NCBI GenBank assembly: GCA_028829895.1
Contig: CM054180.1
Coordinates: 118,773,973-118,837,972 of the forward strand
Direction: 5' to 3'
Length of the DNA: 64,000 nucleotides
Origin: Sinotaia quadrata
Lineage: Eukaryota; Mollusca; Gastropoda; Architaenioglossa; Viviparidae
Position numbers and translations under genes: made by a program. The notes below the pieces were generated by a model that made no database searches, was not told where the DNA came from, and worked only from the letters and a program-made list of their open reading frames with translations. This document shows positions 57,300-64,000 of this stretch, in pieces. Position 1 is the stretch's first letter. Each line of letters opens with the position of its first letter.

Positions 57300-60000
57300 T
57301 ATAGATGAAGAGCTTTCCTATTTTATGGTAGCTATTAAGGATGCTATGTTATCGGAATTACCATTAACGTAATTTAAGAAAATTTAAGTTTAACCTTATT
57401 TCACTTTATCTTGAAATTCCCGTGCATTATTTAGTATGGAAATGAACCTTGATCTCTCAACTACAAGAAAACCGTTACTATTATTTACTGTACCACACAC
57501 GTCCCCACGGGCCGAGAAACATGTGTTAATCGTTAGCGCTGGACAAGTTATGGTGGCTTGGTCAAAAAGTCATTCGGTTGGTAACTTCTGAATAACTTCT
57601 TATAAATTTTTCACAATTATTTATTAAAACAAAAAACACAGACAGACAGAACAGAGAACAAACATTTTGTTTCATGTGCTTTTATTTTACAAAGCTTCCA
57701 TATACAGAAGAAACATGAGTGTTGAAAATGTAGAAAAATTGACTAAACAACATCCCAATCAGCCATTCAGCGATGTTTGGAATGCCTACTCTAAGTGTTA
57801 AGTCTGTAACCTTATTTTCATTCTCATAATAAATTTCTTTACAAGTTTGTACAGGAAATTCTTTCAATCAAGAATAAAATGACAAGTTTACATCAATTCA
57901 AAGGCTAACAAGGATTCACAATAAAAATGCAAATAAAATGCCATGAAATCTGTTAAGCAAAAATCATTATTACAGATAGAGATTAACTAGACCAGATGTA
58001 CCTTTACGCTTCTTTGACCGTGAGATAGTCAGCAATGCAGGACTGCATTTAGAGTGATTAATTTAATCAGACACAGGCAATTTATACAAGTTAGGATTTT
58101 GCCTGGTAGTTGCACTGAAACTTAGCGTCTACCCTAGAGACATGCTTACACGTACTTCTCTTTAGTCTTAGTCTTCCCAATTTGTCTGCGTAGTCACGGT
58201 TGGGTGACTGTTTTCTAAAAGTCGGTGACTCCTAAGTTACTTAATTCTATAGAATTTTACTAGGCACATGTGGGTATCATCTCTCCTGTTCTGCTAAGCG
58301 TGTAATTATGTAACAGAGCTCTCCACAGCAAGAAATCATGCAACACTTGCCAGACCATGTCGAATGCAGCTATTTACAGTGTCCAGAATTAGCATGCAGT
58401 AACAATAGCGGTCGTTATTAAAGTATAATCTTATTAAATAACTCTCGCTACCAAGTTTGACCTTCTTAAATCTAGGCCACAAGTAAATTTTATGCATTAT
58501 AATTAAATATTTAGAAAAAACAATTATAATATTTCTGAATTGCATTTTCAGGTTTACAAATTTATTAGAACATAGCCAATAAAATGACATCAAAATATTA
58601 TAACATTAACAGCCAATAAAATAGAATCACTGTATATATCTATAGCACATAAAATAACAAAAGTGGGTAATTTCCTTTTGGGTAGGAAAATGTTTCCACA
58701 GTCAATAAAGTTTACAAGACTCAGGAAGTTTACAAGATTCAAAGATTTATGAGATGTAAATACAGATCAAATCAGAGAGGTCAATATCAGGTCATCCATT
58801 ATTTGTACTAACTCATAATGGTGTTATCTGTTTAGTAGATCTACTCCATTAATTATAAATTGATATCCGATACTGGCCATCACGGGACCCTTAAAATAGT
58901 TTCAATGGATGAACATGAGAAATACACTTTGTAGATTTTAATGATTATCTGTTATTAATCCCACTTTTAAACCCCATGTGTTACCATTCCCCATATGAAT
59001 ACTTGCTTGTTTAAGAAGAATGAATTTATTTACAAGAATGAATTCTTATGTGATTCTGTCACATAAGAAGGCCTACATACATTTGCAGAACAATATAAAA
59101 GATATTACCAGGAACACATCCAAAACAATAAATATAATATATACAGTTCTTACTTTATTTGATAAATTCCACAGAAAATATTTACAATTGTCTATAATTG
59201 TACTTAGAATTACTTATATAAAAATACATACAATTATATTATACATGTGTTTCTTTAAAAATTATCTGTAAATTTTATATGAAAATGAACAAACACAATC
59301 TAAATTTAAGAAATAAAGACTAAACAGATGATCACAATTTTCAATCTGTTACAGTCTTAGAATAAATGAACAAACAATAACACAGTTTTGTAAACTATTA
59401 CTTTTCTAATGATTTAGTGCCCGGGAATTGTGTTAATGAAATGAATCTCAAAGTCAAATTATATTAAAAATATATAAATATTATACATATGATCAATAAT
59501 GGAGTGATTATAAATTATTAATCATATTATACAGAATAGAATCATATATAGAATTCATATTGCATTTTATTAATTAATATATTAATAAAAACAATTTCAA
59601 AGGATAGACATGAAATAGCAAATTCAACTATGAATTGAAAATTTAATTGCTCAAGACTCAACATGCATTTCAATATTGACAAAATGCTCCCAATCCCCCC
59701 CCCCTCCCCGCCAAAAAACAAAAATTAAATAAATAAATAAAAAATAAAATTAAACATACTTATATAGCTTAATACAGTTATACACACAGCCATGGGTATA
59801 TAATATGATAACTTGAAATAAATTAATTAAAATGAAATAATTGGCCATTATATTGATATAGCATTTTCTTAGCACAAGTAAACCTTCTAAATGTACTAGC
59901 ATTAAAGTGCAGAATGATTACTTCTCTAATAATACACACATTACAAATATGCACAAACCCATGTTCTTTTTTGTTTTAAGTGTTCAAAATAATATATATA
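57300..60000. other. intergenic AT-rich DNA
   Basis: No exon supported. A C-run near 59693-59709 and short AT-rich low-complexity words are present. Confidence 0.45.
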
Positions 60001-60120
60001 ACCCTAAATGTTCAAAATAATATATATAACACTAGGTGTTCAAAATAATATATATAACTCTAACTCTAAGTGTTCAAAATAATATATATAACACTAAGTG
60101 TTCAAAATATATATATATAT
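59982..60120. repeat. about 29-bp AT-rich minisatellite, 5 copies
   Basis: Unit GTTCAAAATAATATATATAA; the reverse complement of the same word occurs at about 60212-60236. Confidence 0.85.
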
Positions 60121-60129
60121 ATAACTCAC

Positions 60130-60420
60130 AGTTAAATTTTAAATTTAAGAAAATTTATAGAAATACATTTAATTAATTTAATGTATTGTTTTGCATTTTC
60201 CGTGTTACAGTTATATATATTATTTTGAACACTTAGACGCGGAAAATGCAAAACAATACATTAAATTAATTAAATGTATTTCTCTAAATTTTCTTAAATT
60301 AAAAATTTTCTTATGACAAAAATAAACTGAATTTTTACCATGAAAGCCAGGTAAGCCATTTAAGCAACCGTCTTTGGTCCAGCCAGGAACAAAAGAACAA
60401 AATAGGTTTGCAGTTGGTTA
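60130..60420. repeat. dispersed element family 2, copy 2, with inverted arm
   Basis: About 65 bp at 60135-60202 (including ACATTTAATTAATTTAATGT and GTTTTGCATTTTCCG) is repeated in inverse orientation at 60239-60303. The following 120 bp match 24440-24560. Confidence 0.75.
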
Positions 60421-60940
60421 GCAAAAAGGCCGACATAAAAAGGGTGTGAGAGGGGGAACACTCAACTTGAGTAACCAATTTGCATCACTCTCATCACCAG
60501 GCAGACAATGACAACAAGCGCATCGCGGTTGTCATCGGTAAGGACCAAAATAGGAATGCCGTCTATAGTGGGCGACCACCGGGTCGTGACTATTGCAAAA
60601 AGAGAGAACAAAGGAGTAAATTTTGCCTGAGGGTTAAAAAGTCAGCGAGAGGCCCGATGCAAAACGCAGAACACATAAATACCCGACTCAAGCCCAAAAT
60701 AATTATTCTGGAAAACAATTCAGTTTCCCGTGCTAGACTCCCCATGGAGAGTGAGGCGAGAAATAGGCACGCCTGAATGGTATAATTCTATCTTTATAAA
60801 TAATGATTTTCATGTTAAGATAATTATTACAATTTTCCTACGTTTCATTTTCATTCTTGTATTTTAAATTTGACTTGTATTTGTAATGTAATAAGAATAC
60901 TTGCTTTTTTAAGAATAAGAATGATTTTATCTAAATGGAT
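60420..60940. other. unassigned open stretch downstream of the zinc-finger locus
   Basis: A plus-strand frame of 98 codons (60480-60776) is rich in K/R and N, with no recognised domain. It adjoins dispersed family 2 and is more likely mobile-element-derived sequence than a gene. Confidence 0.35.
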
Positions 60941-60952
60941 TTTCTCCAGTAT

Positions 60953-61649
60953 TTAGTTAGAAGATTCTGAGAATGCTTTACTGTACTGATTACATCTAAA
61001 TGGCTTTTCTCCTGTATGAATACGAATGTGTTTTGAGAAGTCAGAAGAAACAGAGAATGCTTTATTGCAACGATCACATCTAAATGGCTTTTCTCCTGTA
61101 TGAATATGCATGTGTTTTGATAAGTTAGAAGATATTGAGAATGCTTTACTGCACTGCTCACATTTAAATGGCTTTTCTTCAGTATGAATATGCATGTGTT
61201 TTGATAAGTAAGAAGATTGTGAGAATGCTTTACTGCACTGATTAAATCTAAATGGCTTTTCTCCTGTATGAATACGAATGTGTTTTGAGAAGTCAGAAGA
61301 AAAAGAGAATGCTTTATTGCAACGATCACATCTAAATGGCTTTTCTCCTGTATGAATACGCATGTGATTTGATAACTTAGAAGACAATAAGAATGCTTTA
61401 CTGCACTTATCACATCAAAATGGCTTTTCTTCAGTATGAATACGCATGAGATGTGATAAGTAAGAAGATTGTGAGATTGCTTTACTGCACTGCTCACATT
61501 TAAATGGCTTTTCTTCAGTATGAATACACATGTGATTTGATAACTTAGAAGACAGTAAGAATGCTTTACTGCACTGCTCACATCTAAATGGCTGTACTCC
61601 TGTATGAATATGCATGTGTGCTGATAAGTGAGAAGATTGTAAGAATGCT
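60953..61649 (-). pseudogene. degenerate zinc fingers downstream of the intact array
   Basis: About nine more fingers follow the intact array but are not in its frame. A deletion near 61665 shifts the frame, and a TGA at 61417-61415 replaces an arginine codon (EEKPF-stop-CDKC). One finger has lost its first cysteine (RFNQC) and the last has lost its second (RCNQY) and is truncated at ESSN-stop. Despite this the sequence is still very similar to the intact fingers, so decay is recent. Confidence 0.65.
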
Positions 61650-63458
61650 TTACTGCACTGCACTAAATGGCTTTTCTCCTGTGTGAATACGCATATGACT
61701 CGATAAGTTAGAAGACCGTGAGAATCCTTTACTGCACTGATTACATCTAAATGGCTTTTCTCCAGTATGAATACGAATATGTTGCAATAAGTTAGAAGAA
61801 TCTGAGAATGTTTTACTGCATTGATCACATCTAAATGGCTTTTCTCCTGTATGAATACGCATGTGACACGATAAGTTAGAAGACTGTGAGAATGCTTTAC
61901 TGCACTTATTACATCTAAATGGCTTTTCTCCAGTATGAATACGCATGTGTTGTGATAAGTGAGAAGAAAATGAGAATGCTTTATTGCAATGATCACATCT
62001 AAATGGCTTTTCTCCTGTGTGAATACGCATATGTTGTGATAAGTGAGAAGAAAGTGAGAATGCTTTATTGCAATGATCACATCTAAATGGCTTTTCTCCT
62101 GTGTGAATACGCATATGACACGATAAGTTAGAAGACTGTGAGAATGCTTTACTGCACTTATTACATCTAAATGGCTTTTCTCCAGTATGAATACGCATGT
62201 GTTGTGATAAGTGAGAAGAAAATGAGAATGCTTTATTGCAATGATCACATCTAAATGGCTTTTCTCCTGTGTGAATACGCATATGTTGTGATAAGTGAGA
62301 AGAAAGTGAGAATGCTTTATTGCAATGATCACATCTAAATGGCTTTTCTCCTGTGTGAATACGCATATGACACGATAAGTTAGAAGACTGTGAGAATGCT
62401 TTACTGCACTTATTACATCTAAATGGCTTTTCTCCAGTATGAATACGCATGTGTTGTGATAAGTGAGAAGAATTTGAGAATGCTTTATTGCAATGATCAC
62501 ATCTAAATGGCTTTTCTCCTGTGTGAATACGCATATGTTGTGATAAGTGAGAAGAAAGTGAGAATGCTTTATTGCAATGATCACATCTAAATGGCTTTTC
62601 TCCTGTGTGAATACGCATATGACACGATAAGTTAGAAGACTGTGAGAATGCTTTACTGCACTTATTACATCTAAATGGCTTTTCTCCAGTATGAATACGC
62701 ATGTGTCTTGATAAGTCAGAAGATTGTGTGAATGCTTTATTGCACTGATTACATTTAAATGTCTTTTCTCCTGTATGAATACTCATATGACTCGATAAGT
62801 TAGAAGACTTTGAGAATGCTTTTCTGCACTGATTACATCTAAATGGCTTTTCTCCAGTATGAATACGAATATGTTGCAATAAGTTAGAAGAATTTGAGAA
62901 TGTTTTACTGCACTGCTCACATCTAAATGGCTGTACTTCTGTATGAATACGCATATGAGTCGATAAGCTAGAAGATTGTGAGAATACTTTACTGCACTGA
63001 TTACATCTAAATTGCTTTTCTCGTGTATGAATATGCATGTGTTTTGTTAAGTTAGAAGATATTGAGAATGCTTTACTGCACTGCTCACATATAAATGGCT
63101 TTTCTCCTGTATGAATACGCATATGAGTCGATAAGCTAGAAGACTGTGAGAATGCTTTACTGCACTGATTACATCTAAATGGCTTTTCTCCTGTATGAAT
63201 ACGAATGTGTTTTGAGAAGTCAGAAGAAAAAGAGAATGCTTTACTGCACCGCTCACATCTAAATGGCTTTTCTCCTGTATGAATACGCATATGAGTCGAT
63301 AAGCTAGAAGACTGTGAGAATGCTTTACTGCACTGATTACATCTAAATGGCTTTTCACATGTATGAATACGAATGTGTTGTGATAAGTGAAAAGAAAATG
63401 AGAATTCTTTATTGCAATATTCACATCTAAATGGCTTTTCTTCAGTATGAATACTCAT
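61650..63458 (-). CDS. C2H2 zinc-finger protein, 21 tandem fingers (core open frame)
   Basis: The uninterrupted 602-codon frame encodes 21 complete fingers of the form C-x2-C-x12-H-x3-H joined by HTGEKPF-type linkers. Most fingers read KAFSxSSxLSxHMRIH. Known: such polydactyl arrays bind DNA (or RNA) in the nucleus; finger contacts are set by helix positions -1, 2, 3 and 6 (here mostly Q/L/F/N, S, N/H/S, C/Q). Fingers 10-19 are a near-identical three-finger cassette repeated. No KRAB, BTB or other effector domain is visible. The first ATG lies inside a finger linker just after an in-frame TAA, and the 3' end falls out of frame (SAVQ then stop), so the true N-terminus is unknown and the locus may be a decaying copy. 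Confidence 0.6.
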   Translation of the reverse strand: MSIHTEEKPFRCEYCNKEFSFSFHLSQHIRIHTCEKPFRCNQCSKAFSQSSSLSTHMRIHTGEKPFRCERCSKAFSFSSDFSKHIRIHTGEKPFRCNQCSKAFSQSSSLSTHMRIHTGEKPFICEQCSKAFSISSNLTKHMHIHTREKQFRCNQCSKVFSQSSSLSTHMRIHTEVQPFRCEQCSKTFSNSSNLLQHIRIHTGEKPFRCNQCRKAFSKSSNLSSHMSIHTGEKTFKCNQCNKAFTQSSDLSRHMRIHTGEKPFRCNKCSKAFSQSSNLSCHMRIHTGEKPFRCDHCNKAFSLSSHLSQHMRIHTGEKPFRCDHCNKAFSNSSHLSQHMRIHTGEKPFRCNKCSKAFSQSSNLSCHMRIHTGEKPFRCDHCNKAFSLSSHLSQHMRIHTGEKPFRCDHCNKAFSFSSHLSQHMRIHTGEKPFRCNKCSKAFSQSSNLSCHMRIHTGEKPFRCDHCNKAFSLSSHLSQHMRIHTGEKPFRCDHCNKAFSFSSHLSQHMRIHTGEKPFRCNKCSKAFSQSSNLSCHMRIHTGEKPFRCDQCSKTFSDSSNLLQHIRIHTGEKPFRCNQCSKGFSRSSNLSSHMRIHTGEKPFSAVQ

Positions 63459-63461
63459 GTG

Positions 63462-64000
63462 TTATGATAAGTAAGATGATTGTGAGAATGTTTTATTGCA
63501 AAGATTACATTTGTATGGCATTTCTCCAGTATGCTTATGCATGTGTTGTGATAAGTAAGAAGATTGTGAGAATGCTTTACTGCAATAAATACATCTAAAT
63601 GGCTTATCTCCTGTTTGAATACACACGTGTTTTGATAAGTTAGAGGACACTAAGAATACTTTATTGCAATATTCACATCTAAAGGCTTTCTCCAATATGA
63701 ATATGCATGTGACTTGATAAGTGAGAAAACATTGAAAATGCTTATTGCAATGATCACATGTAAATGACAATTCTCCAGTTTGAATATGTTTTAATAAGTC
63801 TTCACTGAACAATCACACTGAAGTGGCTTTTCTACAGTGTGAATACATATTTGTTGTGATAAAGCAGAAGACTATTATCATATTAAAATTATTTTCCTCC
63901 AATATTATCAAACATGTGTCTTGATTATGTTTGAAGACCTTGAGAAATATTTATTGCATTGATCTCACTTGTATAGTTTTTCCAATATGAACATACTCAT
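63462..64000 (-). pseudogene. degenerate zinc fingers upstream of the intact array
   Basis: Fingers continue upstream of 63458 but are broken. A TAA at 63464-63462 replaces a glutamine codon in an LSQHM context. Small deletions near 63665-63740 shift the frame within the finger before (reading HFQCFLTYQ instead of a normal helix). Beyond 63812 more finger remnants carry several stops (for example DQCNKYFSRSSN with flanking stops near 63920-63960). The array runs off the window edge. Confidence 0.65.

Noticed and set aside
60931..62584. Alternative-frame open stretches in the zinc-finger array (HSHFLLTYHN and similar)
   Set aside because: Out-of-frame translation of the 84-bp finger repeat. 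Only the short tail after the frameshift near 61665 is genuine finger sequence.

Overview
The window looks like a piece of an AT-rich, intron-rich animal genome, most probably a mollusc or another lophotrochozoan. The basis is circumstantial: short exons with clean GT-AG boundaries separated by kilobase introns, very abundant (TATC/GATA)n and CA/GA microsatellites, many minisatellites, a C2H2 zinc-finger array, and Ig/LDLa, LDL-receptor-like and TRIM families. A cephalopod is possible but not proven. Nothing bacterial, viral or organellar was seen. No tRNA, rRNA or CRISPR was recognised.

Four loci can be supported. (1) Plus strand, 652-22215: a type I membrane receptor assembled from 11-12 exons whose splice phases all agree. 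It has an unidentified N-terminal region, two LDLa modules (one degenerate), two Ig-like domains that lack the canonical disulfide, one or more of three phase-compatible hydrophobic exons, and a cytoplasmic tail with eight tyrosine motifs, ending at a TAG with AATAAA about 100 bp later. Its 5' end is not found. (2) Plus strand, 30057-39338 (perhaps from 27803): an LDL-receptor-like protein with one six-bladed YWTD-type propeller, an EGF module, a predicted TM exon and a short tail, followed by AATAAA at 39401. (3) Minus strand, about 51890 to 39840: a TRIM-type E3 ligase (RING, two B-boxes, coiled coil) whose C-terminal module is a neuralized homology repeat (NHR) spread over four small exons, about 543 aa. 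It converges tail to tail with gene 2, about 500 bp between stop codons. (4) Minus strand, 60953-64000: a C2H2 zinc-finger locus with an intact run of 21 fingers, flanked on both sides by fingers broken by nonsense and frameshift changes.

The rest is introns and intergenic DNA dominated by repeats: tetranucleotide arrays up to about 390 bp, at least 20 minisatellites (units about 21-81 bp), a 0.45 kb tandem triplication, a family of roughly 1.4 kb dispersed elements (six copies), a second dispersed family with an inverted arm, and two strong hairpins. Several minisatellites copy functional splice signals: one multiplies the 5' splice site of an LDLR-like exon ten times, and another places six acceptor-donor fusions (TTTACAG/GTAACA) directly upstream of an NHR exon.

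Functionally, two surface receptors with tyrosine-bearing tails lie next to an E3 ubiquitin ligase, which is a plausible innate-recognition neighbourhood. Any functional link between them is inference only.
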